This document shows, in pieces, positions 1-7,541 of a stretch of DNA of 62,634 nucleotides. A model generated the notes under the pieces. The model did not search any database. It had not been told where the DNA came from and worked only from the letters and a program-made list of their open reading frames with translations. A program made the translations under genes and the position numbers. Numbering within the stretch: the stretch's first letter is position 1; each line of letters starts with the position of its first letter. This DNA is from Streptomyces diacarni (GTDB lineage Bacteria > Actinomycetota > Actinomycetes > Streptomycetales > Streptomycetaceae). The stretch lies in NCBI RefSeq assembly GCF_003323715.1, contig NZ_QOIN01000058.1, positions 1 to 62,634 on the forward strand. Reading direction: 5' to 3'.

Positions 1-117
1 GCGTCGGCCAACGACTCCTCGCCCTCGCAGCCGCACTCTGGCGCAACTGGACCACCGGCGCCGACGTCAAACGATCACTGACCGCCTACGACCACTAAAA
101 ACATCGGACTCACTCAT
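1..117 (+). mobile_element. Right end of an IS982-like insertion sequence
   Basis: This stretch contains the transposase C-terminus and a short non-coding tail. It abuts the N-terminal codons of a PaaI-type thioesterase gene read on the minus strand, which suggests the element inserted into or deleted that gene. The exact boundary is not visible because the other terminal repeat is outside the window. Confidence 0.55.
3..98 (+). CDS. Transposase, C-terminal fragment (IS982-like), cut by window edge
   Basis: Frame 3 from the window edge reads 31 residues to a TAA stop, ending RSLTAYDH. The pattern LALAAALWRNW followed by RSLTAYDH is the usual C-terminus of actinobacterial IS982-type transposases. 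The rest of the gene lies outside the window. About 12 bases after the stop the sequence becomes the broken thioesterase gene on the other strand, so the right end of the element lies near 99-117. The family call rests on the C-terminal motif only. Confidence 0.7.
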   Translation, partial: VGQRLLALAAALWRNWTTGADVKRSLTAYDH

Positions 118-187
118 CTAGGGCGAGGCCGAGCCGGGAGGCGTAGGGCATGGCGGCGGTGAGCTCGGCGGGCCGGGTCTGTGTCAT
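110..187 (-). pseudogene. PaaI-family thioesterase, truncated beside an IS end
   Basis: An ATG at 185-187 overlaps the TGA stop (184-186) of the upstream SnoaL-like gene in an ATGA arrangement, typical of translational coupling. The 25 codons that follow read MTQTRPAELTAAMPYASRLG and then LALDE before a stop. This resembles the N-terminus of hotdog-fold PaaI-type acyl-CoA thioesterases, which are normally about 130-150 residues. The coding signal ends where IS982-like sequence begins, so the gene is a remnant. The family call rests on a short N-terminal match; the truncation is read directly. Confidence 0.55.
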
Positions 188-618
188 GTTCCCACCCGTA
201 CGTCGAAGGCGTCGAGGACGGCCAGGCTGTCCTCGTAGACGTGGTGACGGGCGATCAGGCCATTCGCCGCGGTCAGGTGCAGGGCGAACCGGGCGCGGTA
301 GGAGCGGCCGGTGCCGCGGGCGGTCTGGCGGATCTCACCCAGCACGACAGCGTCGTCTCCGTCGACCAGGATGCGTTCGATCCGGGTGTCGGCCTGCTCG
401 GGTATGTGCTCCTCGGCCAGCGAGCGGAAGTGGTCGGCGACATCGGCCCGGGTGGCGCGTGGGCGGATCCACGGAGGGATTCGACTGCCGTGCTGGGACT
501 CCGGCCAGCTGAGCTTCCAGTCGACGTGCTCGGCGTACAGCTCGGCGACGAGCTCCGGGTCGCCCTCGCCGATGCGTCGCAGGAGCTCGCGCACGAGGGC
601 GCGGGTGTCTTCGGTCAT
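184..618 (-). CDS. SnoaL-like / NTF2-fold polyketide cyclase family protein
   Basis: The 144-residue protein starts MTEDTRALVREL and has the layout of nuclear-transport-factor-2-fold SnoaL-like proteins. An N-terminal helix (LVRELLRRIGEGD) is followed by a strand region with VDWKLSWPES and a C-terminal sheet with VVLGEIRQTARGTGR and ALHLTAANGLI. Members bind or isomerise small organic molecules; the substrate cannot be read from sequence. It lies 16 bases downstream of the XRE regulator gene and overlaps the thioesterase remnant by 4 bases, so all three probably formed one operon. A GTG six bases upstream of the chosen ATG is an alternative start. Confidence 0.75.
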   Translation of the reverse strand: MTEDTRALVRELLRRIGEGDPELVAELYAEHVDWKLSWPESQHGSRIPPWIRPRATRADVADHFRSLAEEHIPEQADTRIERILVDGDDAVVLGEIRQTARGTGRSYRARFALHLTAANGLIARHHVYEDSLAVLDAFDVRVGT

Positions 619-634
619 GGTCACGGGGTTCCGT

Positions 635-1435
635 TCACTGAGCAGGGGTCGGGTGACGGAGCGCCGTCGCCGTCGCGGCGTCCGCCGGGAAGAACGATTC
701 GATGGCCAGCTCGGCAGTCGTGACCTCCAGCGGGGTGCCGAACGTGGCGACGGTGCTGAAGAAGGCCAGTTCGTCACTGCCGTGGCGGAGCCGCAGCGGC
801 ACGAAGATGTCCGCGGGACCGGGGAAGGCGACGTCGGGCTCCGGCTCGGAACAGGGGTAGGCCACCAGTTCGTCGTGCAACGCACGCAGGGCCCCGTCGA
901 GGCCGGTGGCGATCTGGCGGCGCAGCCGGCCCAGCAGGTGGGCCCGCCACTGACCGAGGTTGGCGATGTGCGGAGCCAGCCCTTCGGGGTGCAGCGAGAC
1001 GCGCAGCGCGTTGGCCGGTCGCTCCAGCAGCTCGGGCGCCACCTTGTCGGTGAACAGGGCAAGGCTCGCGTTGCTGTCCACGATGTTCCAGGCCCGGTCG
1101 ACGACGGTCGCCGGGTACGGCTCGTGGCCTTCCAACACCTGCCGCACGGCCCTGCGCACGGCTGTCATACGTGGCGCGTCCAGCGGACTCTCCGTGTACG
1201 CCGGCGCGTAACCGGCGGCCAGCAGGAGTTGGTTGCGCATGCGCAGCGGCACGTCCAGCTCCTCGGCCAGGCGCAGCACCATGGCGCTGCTGGGCCGGGA
1301 GCGGCCGGTCTCGACGAAGCTGAGGTGCCGTGCCGAGGTCTGTGCGCGCAGGGACAGCTCAAGCTGACTCAGTCGCCGTCGCCGACGCCACTCACGTAGC
1401 AGTGGGCCGACCCGTGGAGGTGCTGCGGTTGCCAT
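635..1435 (-). CDS. XRE-family regulator with MmyB-like C-terminal domain
   Basis: The 266-residue protein has an N-terminal helix-turn-helix (LREWRRRRRLSQLELSLRAQ, then a recognition helix around SARHLSFVETGRSRPS). A large C-terminal domain contains the MmyB hallmarks WNIVDSNASLALF and a region ending FFSTVATFGTPLEVTTAELA. This class is a cytoplasmic transcription factor in which the MmyB domain is thought to sense a ligand, possibly a fatty acid. It is the first gene of a likely operon with the SnoaL-like protein and the thioesterase remnant. A short inverted repeat 37 bases upstream of its start is a candidate autoregulatory site. Confidence 0.9.
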   Translation of the reverse strand: MATAAPPRVGPLLREWRRRRRLSQLELSLRAQTSARHLSFVETGRSRPSSAMVLRLAEELDVPLRMRNQLLLAAGYAPAYTESPLDAPRMTAVRRAVRQVLEGHEPYPATVVDRAWNIVDSNASLALFTDKVAPELLERPANALRVSLHPEGLAPHIANLGQWRAHLLGRLRRQIATGLDGALRALHDELVAYPCSEPEPDVAFPGPADIFVPLRLRHGSDELAFFSTVATFGTPLEVTTAELAIESFFPADAATATALRHPTPAQ

Positions 1436-1471
1436 GGGGGAGACGTTAAGCGGCTCCTTGACCCCGCGCCA

Positions 1472-1486
1472 TTACCTCTCACGTAA
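1472..1486. promoter_or_regulatory. Inverted repeat upstream of the XRE/MmyB regulator
   Basis: TTAC-N7-GTAA lies upstream of the regulator start at 1435, within a wider imperfect repeat (CC at one end, GG at the other). The position suits an operator for the XRE/MmyB operon. The arms are only 4 bp, so this is suggestive. Confidence 0.35.
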
Positions 1487-1617
1487 GGGGCGCGACGGAC
1501 TGCCCAAGGAGACACGACGACTTACGGAAGAGGCGCGACGACCAGAGGGACACATCACCGCACTGATGCCGCCGCTGGGAAGGAAGCCTCGCGGACGCGG
1601 CAGCGAGGCGGCTCGCC

Positions 1618-2121
1618 TCATCGGCGCGGCAGCTCGTGCAACTCCACGGCGGCCAGGTGTCCGGCCTTCACCTCGGCGGTCAGGTACGTGCAGTACGGCT
1701 GGCGCCGCCGGTCCGTCGGCGAGCCGGGGTTGAGCAGACGCAGCCGTCCGTCCTGTGTCGTGGTGTCCCACGGGATGTGGCTGTGTCCGAAGACCAGGAC
1801 GTCCAGGTCGGGGAAGCGGGCGGCACAGCGGCGCTCCCGCCCCCGCGCCCCACCGGTCTCGTGGACGACGCCGAAGCGCAGGCCCTCCAGACGCGCGTAC
1901 GCCACCTCCGGCAGCCGGGCCCGCAGCTCGGGGCCGTCGTTGTTGCCGTACACACCGATCAGCTGCCGCGCTCGCGACTCCAGCAGGTCGAGGGTGGCCG
2001 TGTCCACCCAGTCGCCCGCGTGCAGGACGACGTCGGCGCGCGGGATCTCGGCCAGCAGCTGCTCGGGCAGCCGCTTGGCCCGCTTGGGCAGGTGGGTGTC
2101 GGACATGAGCAGGAGTCGCAC
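1618..2121 (-). CDS. Metallophosphoesterase, YfcE/MJ0936-like
   Basis: The 167-residue protein carries the dimetal phosphoesterase motifs in order: MSDTHLP near the start, HAGDWVD, a GNND block, VVHETGG and GHSHIPW. NPGSPTDRRRQP near the C-terminus is also typical. The family hydrolyses phosphodiesters in the cytoplasm using Mn or similar metals. Length and motif order are normal for the YfcE/MJ0936 type, and nothing is missing. It has its own start and does not form a tight operon with its neighbours. Confidence 0.9.
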   Translation of the reverse strand: MRLLLMSDTHLPKRAKRLPEQLLAEIPRADVVLHAGDWVDTATLDLLESRARQLIGVYGNNDGPELRARLPEVAYARLEGLRFGVVHETGGARGRERRCAARFPDLDVLVFGHSHIPWDTTTQDGRLRLLNPGSPTDRRRQPYCTYLTAEVKAGHLAAVELHELPRR

Positions 2122-2154
2122 CCTGTGACCGTAACGGACGTCGAACGCTGCCGG

Positions 2155-2418
2155 TTACGCCCGCGACACGGCCCTGGCGTGAGGCGGCGCCCGACGCCGC
2201 GCGGACACGATGCTGACAAGCACGGCACACAGGGCCAGCACATAGGCCGCGAACGCCCCATCGAGCTGCGCGAAGAACCCGATCAGTGGTGCGGCAGCCC
2301 ACAGCGACCACGTCACCACGTTCGGCCGCGCCGTCCCCCTCATCGTCGAGAAGGCATACCGGACGCTCCCCGACAGGCCGAGCACCGCGCTGACGAACAC
2401 CCAGTGCGGATCGAGCAT
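2155..2418 (-). CDS. Short membrane protein, probably internally deleted
   Basis: The 87-residue ORF begins MLDPHWVFVSAVLGLSGSVR and has two to three hydrophobic segments (VFVSAVLGL, WSLWAAAPLIGFFAQL, AAYVLALCAVLVSIV) with a basic tail. AAAGG sits before the ATG at 2418; a GTG six bases upstream is an alternative. From memory, homologues with this N-terminus are about 200 residues with more membrane segments. Here FFAQLDG runs straight into a last-helix-like segment, so an internal deletion is likely. Function unknown. Confidence 0.5.
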   Translation of the reverse strand: MLDPHWVFVSAVLGLSGSVRYAFSTMRGTARPNVVTWSLWAAAPLIGFFAQLDGAFAAYVLALCAVLVSIVSARRRAPPHARAVSRA

Positions 2419-2642
2419 ATACACCTTTCCTCAGCTCCCTGCACGACGCCTGCCTGCGCACCAGGTCAGAGGCCGACCAGCGCAGTGATTCCACCGCGAC
2501 GAGGAGATTCACGCAACCCGAGGCTCTCAGACGGCTTCTCGGTAGTCGGCTCCGGAAGGTTCCCGAGGGCTGACGACGGTTGGCCGCGTGGTCCGTGGTA
2601 CCCGGGTGTGAAGACCGCTGAGAGGGCGCGATCAGTACGGCC

Positions 2643-3308
2643 TCAGCGGGACAGCTTCAACTCGCCCGCCCGGAGCCCGGCCTGGAAGCGGGAGTCGGCC
2701 TCGAGCCTGACCATCAGCTCGGCCACGCGCCGCCGATACGTGCGTAGCGAGACGCCAAGCCGTTTGGCCGCCGATGCGTCGGTGAGTCCCGAGCCGAGGG
2801 CTTTGAGGATCATGCGGCTGTCGGCATCGAGGTGGGGGATGTCGCTGCGCAGATAGGTGTCGAGACCGGCGGCGGCGTCCCAGATCGCCCGGAACAGGGA
2901 GTGGACGCCGTCGACCAGGGTCTGCGACGTCGTGACGGTGTACTCCCGGCCGATGGGTGTCTGCCGGCCGGCGAGGATCATCACCTGCTGGTCGATGAGG
3001 ATGGTCTCGTGCGGCAGTTGGGAGCCGCTGATCCGGACGAGAGCGCCCTTGCTCTGCACCAGCCGCAGGTGTGCGCGGGCCTCCTCGTCGGCGAGCGCGA
3101 CCGGGCTGAGCAGCTTTCGAACGGTGAAGGCCGAGGAATCCCTGGCACGCATCCGGTTCCGGATCGCGGCCCTGGCCTCCGGCTGCGAGAACGTCTTGAG
3201 GTCCCGGGCGGCGCACAGGAACTCGGCCTGTGCGGACTCGAAGAGGTGACCGGCACGCTCGATCAACTCCGCGTCCCCGCGCACTGAGAAAACCTGTTGG
3301 TTCCGCAT
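2643..3308 (-). CDS. LuxR-type helix-turn-helix regulator with TrmB-like sensor region
   Basis: The 221-residue protein ends in a LuxR/GerE-like DNA-binding domain: LKALGSGLTDASAAKRLGVS, then RTYRRRVAELMVRLEADSRF. The N-terminal two thirds (LFESAQAEFLCAARDLKTF and ILIDQQVMILAGRQ) resembles the phospholipase-D/TrmB-like sensor region of Streptomyces LuxR-type regulators. It has no receiver domain. It diverges from an aldo-keto reductase gene, and a perfect inverted repeat lies in the 59-base gap, so it probably controls that gene and itself. Confidence 0.8.
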   Translation of the reverse strand: MRNQQVFSVRGDAELIERAGHLFESAQAEFLCAARDLKTFSQPEARAAIRNRMRARDSSAFTVRKLLSPVALADEEARAHLRLVQSKGALVRISGSQLPHETILIDQQVMILAGRQTPIGREYTVTTSQTLVDGVHSLFRAIWDAAAGLDTYLRSDIPHLDADSRMILKALGSGLTDASAAKRLGVSLRTYRRRVAELMVRLEADSRFQAGLRAGELKLSR

Positions 3309-3319
3309 CCCGCCCAGTC

Positions 3320-3335
3320 TGGCAGCAAGCTGCCA
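3320..3335. promoter_or_regulatory. Perfect inverted repeat between LuxR-type regulator and aldo-keto reductase
   Basis: TGGCAGC-AA-GCTGCCA, two 7-bp arms with a 2-bp centre, lies 12 bases upstream of the regulator start and 32 bases upstream of the reductase start. Placement in a short divergent intergenic region makes it a strong operator candidate. Confidence 0.6.
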
Positions 3336-3367
3336 CGCGCTCGATGGGCGTCGTGGCGGCGGACATC

Positions 3368-4219
3368 ATGAGCCATATGACGATCAAGACCTTCTCCCTT
3401 GGTGGAGACCTGACCATCAACCGGCTCGGCTTCGGCGCGATGCGTCTGGCGGCGAACACCCTCGAAGGCCCGCCACGAGACCCTGAGAACGGCATCGCGG
3501 TGCTCAGGCGCTCCGTGGAACTGGGCGTGAACCACATCGATACGGCCGGCTTCTACCGCAGGGGTGCCGTGCGGGCCAATGAGCTGATCCGTAGAGCGCT
3601 GTCCCCGTACCGTGACGACCTGGTGATCGCGACGAAGATCGGGCCGCTGCCCACGCCGGAGGGTGTACCGAGTGGGCAGGCCACGCCTGGTCAGCTGCGC
3701 GGCCTGGTCGAGGCGGAGCTGCGCTCACTTGGGCTGGACCGGCTCGACCTGGTCTATCTGCGGGTGGGCGGGACGACCGGGCCAGGGGGCGAGTCGGTTG
3801 CCGAACGCTTCGCGGTACTGGCCGAGCTCCGCGCGGAGGGGCTGATCCAGCACCTGGGCGTCAGTAACGTCGATGCCGTCCAGTTCGCCGAGGCCCGGAA
3901 GATCGCGCCTGTCGCGGCGGTGCAGAACCGCCACACCGGTGACTTGGGGCTGCTGACGGCATGCGAGGAAGCGGGTATCGCGTACGTGCCGTACTTCCCG
4001 CTCGGCGGTGGCGTCAGTCCACTGGAGTCCGAACGGCTGGACAAGGTCGCGGTGCGCCTGGGCGCGACCGCCACGCAGGTGCACCTCGCCTCGCTGCTGG
4101 CGACCTCGCCGTCGATGCTGGCGATTCCGGGCACCGGTTCACTCGACCACCTGGAGGAGAACCTCGCCGCGAGCCGCCTCAGCCTCAGTGACGAGGACCT
4201 GTCTGACCTGCGAGGTTAA
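3368..4219 (+). CDS. Aldo/keto reductase with an atypical active site
   Basis: The 283-residue NADPH-dependent reductase has the family (beta/alpha)8 motifs: GFGAMRL near the start, HIDTAGFY (Asp58, Tyr63), VIATKIG (Lys90), LGVSNVD and a C-terminal AIPGTGSLDHLEEN block. The position of the catalytic-tetrad His is occupied by Arg132 in LVYLRVGG, which also occurs in a subset of actinobacterial relatives. An ATG nine bases downstream is an alternative start. It is divergent from the LuxR-type regulator. Substrate unknown. Confidence 0.88.
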   Translation: MSHMTIKTFSLGGDLTINRLGFGAMRLAANTLEGPPRDPENGIAVLRRSVELGVNHIDTAGFYRRGAVRANELIRRALSPYRDDLVIATKIGPLPTPEGVPSGQATPGQLRGLVEAELRSLGLDRLDLVYLRVGGTTGPGGESVAERFAVLAELRAEGLIQHLGVSNVDAVQFAEARKIAPVAAVQNRHTGDLGLLTACEEAGIAYVPYFPLGGGVSPLESERLDKVAVRLGATATQVHLASLLATSPSMLAIPGTGSLDHLEENLAASRLSLSDEDLSDLRG

Positions 4220-4358
4220 CGGGACAGCTGGGGAAGTCGGCTCGCCTGCCAGGCCCGTTGCCGCCGCCTGCCCGATATCCCGACCGATACCGGACTGAAC
4301 CGGCTGAAGAAGGCAGCCAGAGGCCACAAGACCGAGCACCCGGTCAAGGGGGCAGACC

Positions 4359-5018
4359 CTAGCCGGGAAGTATCGCGCTCTCGAGGTGGGCGAGGTGGGC
4401 GGCCAGGATCTCCTCGAACGCGGCGTGGCGGTCTGCCCCGAGGGGGCGGATGTCGCGGGCGAAGTGTGCCAGGGTCGGGAAGCGTGCGGGGTCGGCGCCC
4501 AGTACCGCGACGCGGAAGTGCTCCATGCCCTGTTCGTGTTCCTCGGGTGTGAGGGCGCCGGCCTCGGCCTCGGAGGCGATCAACGCGGCGATCAGGACGG
4601 CGATCCGGTGGTAGCGCGCGGGGATCTCCTCGTCCGGCAGTCCCGACGCCCGCAGGGCCCCCAGTACCTCTTCCATGACCAGCCGTGAGCCGATACCGCC
4701 CGACGCGTAGCGCCCCCAGACCGCGGCGAGTTGCGGGTGGCGGTCGAAGGCCTCTCTCACACGGAGGGCCAGCGCTGTGATGCGCTGCTTCCAGTCGCCT
4801 TCGGGGCGATAGTCGTCCATGGCGGTCGCGAGGATGCGGTCGGCGACCGCTCGCAGCAGTTCGGTCTTGCTGCGGAAATGCCGGTAGAGGCTTGAGGAGT
4901 CGGTCCCGAGCGTCGCGGCGAGCTTGCGCACGCTGAACGACTCGGCGTCGCTCGTGCGCAGCAACTCCGTGGCCGCGTCCAGAATCTCCTCGGTCGACCA
5001 GCGCCTTCTGCCTGCCAT
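4359..5018 (-). CDS. TetR-family transcriptional regulator
   Basis: The 219-residue protein has an N-terminal TetR DNA-binding domain (EEILDAATELL, then FSVRKLAATLGTDSSSLYRH and FRSKTELL). A helical ligand domain follows, resembling the TetR C-terminal domain found with tetracycline-type regulators. GGGAGCGGG precedes the ATG. It is divergent from the serine hydrolase gene at 5290, and an inverted repeat over that gene's likely promoter suggests it represses the hydrolase. Five 13-base tandem repeats lie directly upstream of its own start. Confidence 0.88.
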   Translation of the reverse strand: MAGRRRWSTEEILDAATELLRTSDAESFSVRKLAATLGTDSSSLYRHFRSKTELLRAVADRILATAMDDYRPEGDWKQRITALALRVREAFDRHPQLAAVWGRYASGGIGSRLVMEEVLGALRASGLPDEEIPARYHRIAVLIAALIASEAEAGALTPEEHEQGMEHFRVAVLGADPARFPTLAHFARDIRPLGADRHAAFEEILAAHLAHLESAILPG

Positions 5019-5041
5019 CCCGCTCCCTTCGCAGAGTCTCA

Positions 5042-5106
5042 GTCGCCGCGTCTTATCGCCGCGTCGTATCGCCGGGTCTCGTCCCCGCGTCTCATCGACG
5101 GGTTCA
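5042..5106. repeat. Five tandem imperfect 13-bp repeats
   Basis: Units start at 5042, 5055, 5068, 5081 and 5094 and follow the pattern (G/A)TCGCCGCGTCTN, with 1-3 mismatches each. The array covers the 5' region upstream of the TetR gene. A period of 13 bp is not an integral helical turn. It may be slippage-prone sequence or a set of half-sites. Confidence 0.65.
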
Positions 5107-5121
5107 GCCTAACCTGTGCAC

Positions 5122-5149
5122 TTGGGGCTGCACGCACCGCGTGCATAAT
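5122..5149 (+). promoter_or_regulatory. Putative promoter and TetR operator of the serine hydrolase gene
   Basis: A TTGGGG hexamer (5122-5127) and CATAAT (5144-5149) are 16 bases apart, acceptable for a housekeeping sigma promoter. Between them lies the inverted repeat TGCACGC-ACC-GCGTGCA (5129-5145), which would block polymerase if occupied. The divergent TetR gene is the natural candidate to bind it. The transcript would have a leader of about 130 bases. Confidence 0.5.
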
Positions 5150-5289
5150 GAGGACATGAGTGGGCCCAGGGGGTCGGCGACAGGCGGCCCCGCGTGCCGT
5201 GCGCGCCCTGTGCCCCCGAGCCCCGCCCTGTGCCCCGGGGCGAGGTGACCCGCGGAGCCCACCTCGGGGACGACGAAAGGACGCACACT

Positions 5290-6456
5290 GTGAGGAAAGC
5301 ACCGGATCCCGCCGAGCCCGGCAAGACCCTCGCCACCAACCTTGACGAAGCCCTCGCCACCGCCCTCGACGAAGCCCTCCACGACGTCCACCGCGCCGGT
5401 ATGCCGGGCCTGTTCGCCGAGGTGCGCGACGGCGACCGGGTGTGGCGCGGCGCCGCCGGGGTGGCCGACGTCGCCACAGGCCGCCCTGTCACCGCCGACA
5501 TGCGGCACCGCGTCGGCAGCATCACCAAGACCTTCACAGCCGCCGCGGTCCTCCAGCAGGTGGAGAGCGGTCGGATCGGTCTCGACGCGCCGATCGGCCG
5601 GTACCTTCCGCGGCTGGTCCCCGGAGCGCGGGGCGAGGCGATCACCGTACGGATGGTGCTCAACCACACCAGCGGCCTCGCCGAGTACCTCCCCCACGCG
5701 TACCCCTCCCTCAAGGCGTTCCCCGCTCTCGCGGACACCGGCCCCAGCAGCCTGGACGACCACCGGTTCACGCGTTTCCGCGCCACCGACCTGATCGAGA
5801 AGGGCGTCACCGCGCCTGCCGTCGGCGCCCCCGGCAGCACACCGGGCGTGTATTCCAACACCAACTACCTGCTTCTCTGCGCGCTCCTGGAGCAGGCAAC
5901 CGGCACCACGGCGGAGCGGTGCATCACGCGGAACGTGATCGAGCGCGCGGGGCTCCCGGATACCGGATTCCCCGCCGGCCCTCACGTGCGCGGACCGCAC
6001 TCGCGGCTCTACGAGGCGTGGTTCGGCATGATCGACCCGCCGCGTGACTACAGCGTCTTCGACATGTCGTGGGTGGGACCGGCCGCTTCGCTGATATCGA
6101 CCGTCACCGACCTCAACCGCTTCTTCGGCCTGCTGATGTCCGGAGAGATCGTCAGTCCGTCGTCGCTGGAACAGATGCGCCGCACGGTCCCGGTCGTCTC
6201 GCAGGAGGGAAAGACGATCGATTACGGCCTCGGCCTGCATCCGGCTGAGACAGCGGGGAAGGGCACCTTCTGGGGGCACGGCGGCACTGTCTGGGGTGGT
6301 GGAGCGCTGGCCATGACCCGTGCCGACGGGAAGCGGCAGCTGGCCCTCGCGGTGAACTCGCAGAGGTGGAACAGGCTCGACTCCTCGGGCAGGCCGCGGC
6401 CCCACCCGCTCGACGACGCGCTCGCCGCTCTCCACCATGTGGCGATGCACGGCTGA
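5290..6456 (+). CDS. Serine hydrolase, class C beta-lactamase/PBP-like
   Basis: The 388-residue protein shows the penicillin-recognising fold motifs: SITK (nucleophile Ser77, Lys80), YSNTNY as the second motif and WGHGGTVWGGG as the third. It lacks an obvious signal peptide, so it is more likely an esterase or peptidase of this superfamily than a secreted beta-lactamase. The GTG start at 5290 was chosen because GACGAAAGGA precedes it at good spacing; an in-frame ATG at 5194 lacks this. It lies opposite a TetR gene with an operator-like repeat in its promoter. Confidence 0.88.
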   Translation: MRKAPDPAEPGKTLATNLDEALATALDEALHDVHRAGMPGLFAEVRDGDRVWRGAAGVADVATGRPVTADMRHRVGSITKTFTAAAVLQQVESGRIGLDAPIGRYLPRLVPGARGEAITVRMVLNHTSGLAEYLPHAYPSLKAFPALADTGPSSLDDHRFTRFRATDLIEKGVTAPAVGAPGSTPGVYSNTNYLLLCALLEQATGTTAERCITRNVIERAGLPDTGFPAGPHVRGPHSRLYEAWFGMIDPPRDYSVFDMSWVGPAASLISTVTDLNRFFGLLMSGEIVSPSSLEQMRRTVPVVSQEGKTIDYGLGLHPAETAGKGTFWGHGGTVWGGGALAMTRADGKRQLALAVNSQRWNRLDSSGRPRPHPLDDALAALHHVAMHG

Positions 6457-6521
6457 TACGGCTGATGCGGCCGACCGGGGGAGCCACCCCTCCGGTCGGC
6501 GGGGCCGGGCTCGGCGGCTGG

Positions 6522-7541
6522 TCATGCCCGCGGTGCGACCAGAGCTCGTGCGAGGTGGTCGGTGAGCAGCGGCAACCAGTCGGACCGCGCGTTGCCGAGC
6601 AGGTGATCGCCGTGTGGGACTCTCACATAGGTGCCGTGCGGCGCGAGCCGGGACAGCGGTTCGCCGTTCGTCACGCCGGGGATGACGTCCTGGCCTCCGT
6701 CCACCACCAGCAGCGGGCCCGTGATGCGCGGGGCCAGGGCGGTGAGGTCCACCTGGCGGGCGAACTCCCGGGCCGCGCCGAACCCGCCGGTGCGCCGTGA
6801 CATGAGGTCCTTGACCGGCGGGGGCAGATTCTCCCAGTCGAGGCGGAAGGGGCCGCTGACGGTGGCGACCGCCGCCACGCGCGGCTCCAGCGCGGCCGCC
6901 CGCGCTGCGAAGTAGCCGCCCAGGCTGAGACCGACGAGCCCGACGCGTGCGCTGCCGAGCGCGTCGACGACTCGGCCCACGATCCGCTCGTAGTCCGCCC
7001 GCAGCGCTGTCTTGGCAGCGAGGGCGCCCTGCCCGGGGCCGTCCATCGCGAACACCGCCAGCCCTCTCGCCATCAGCGCGGACGCCAGACCGAGGAACTC
7101 CTCCTTGGCCGAGTCGAGACCGGGAACGACGACCACGGTTCCGGGTGCGTCGGAGGAGCCGCGCAGCCAGCCGGTGAACCCCTCGCCTGTCACGCGCCGT
7201 GCTCCGGGTTCGAGCACGGTGAGTGCCCGGCTCAGGGCCCGGTCGGCCTCGGCGGCCGCACGGTCGGCTTCCGCGTACGGCGCGAGCGTGGCGAGGTGGA
7301 ACCATCTGGCCGCCATCAGCAGATGTGTACCCGCGGAGACCGGCGAGCCCGCCTCCTGCGCGCGCTGGAGGTAGGCGTGCCCGGTGCGCAGGAACGCCGG
7401 TCCCCAGTCGGCGACGGAGGGGAGGCCGCCGGTGACGCGACGGTATTCGTGGGGGTCGACGCCCGCGCCGGTGGCGCGCGTCCACTGAGCGGCGGCGAAC
7501 TCGGGGGCGCTCACGGCGCTCACGGCGCTCACGGCGTTCAT
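6522..7541 (-). CDS. Alpha/beta hydrolase (prolyl oligopeptidase/esterase-like)
   Basis: The 339-residue protein has an N-terminal helical region, the strand VVVVPGLDSAKEEF, and AMDGPGQG. The nucleophile elbow is GLSLGGYFA, the acid region DGGQDVI and the catalytic His lies in VPHGDHLL. This layout fits FrsA/DUF1100-like alpha/beta hydrolases. Its start overlaps the stop of the upstream oxidoreductase by 4 bases (ATGA), so the two are translationally coupled. The N-terminus carries a 9-base repeat encoding SAV three times (near 7511-7537), a small slippage tract. Confidence 0.88.
   Translation of the reverse strand: MNAVSAVSAVSAPEFAAAQWTRATGAGVDPHEYRRVTGGLPSVADWGPAFLRTGHAYLQRAQEAGSPVSAGTHLLMAARWFHLATLAPYAEADRAAAEADRALSRALTVLEPGARRVTGEGFTGWLRGSSDAPGTVVVVPGLDSAKEEFLGLASALMARGLAVFAMDGPGQGALAAKTALRADYERIVGRVVDALGSARVGLVGLSLGGYFAARAAALEPRVAAVATVSGPFRLDWENLPPPVKDLMSRRTGGFGAAREFARQVDLTALAPRITGPLLVVDGGQDVIPGVTNGEPLSRLAPHGTYVRVPHGDHLLGNARSDWLPLLTDHLARALVAPRA

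Noticed and set aside
4264..4358. Transposase-like reading LNRLKKAARGHKTEHPVKG
   Set aside because: It is short, has no start, and lies between convergent stops. Possible debris but not supportable.
5156..5248. 30-codon ORF with ATG just after the hydrolase promoter
   Set aside because: The start lies too close to the putative -10, it has a poor ribosome site, and its residues look random Pro/Arg/Cys-rich.
5104..7485. 793-residue minus-strand ORF
   Set aside because: It spans the hydrolase gene and part of the alpha/beta hydrolase in the wrong frame, without a coherent protein.
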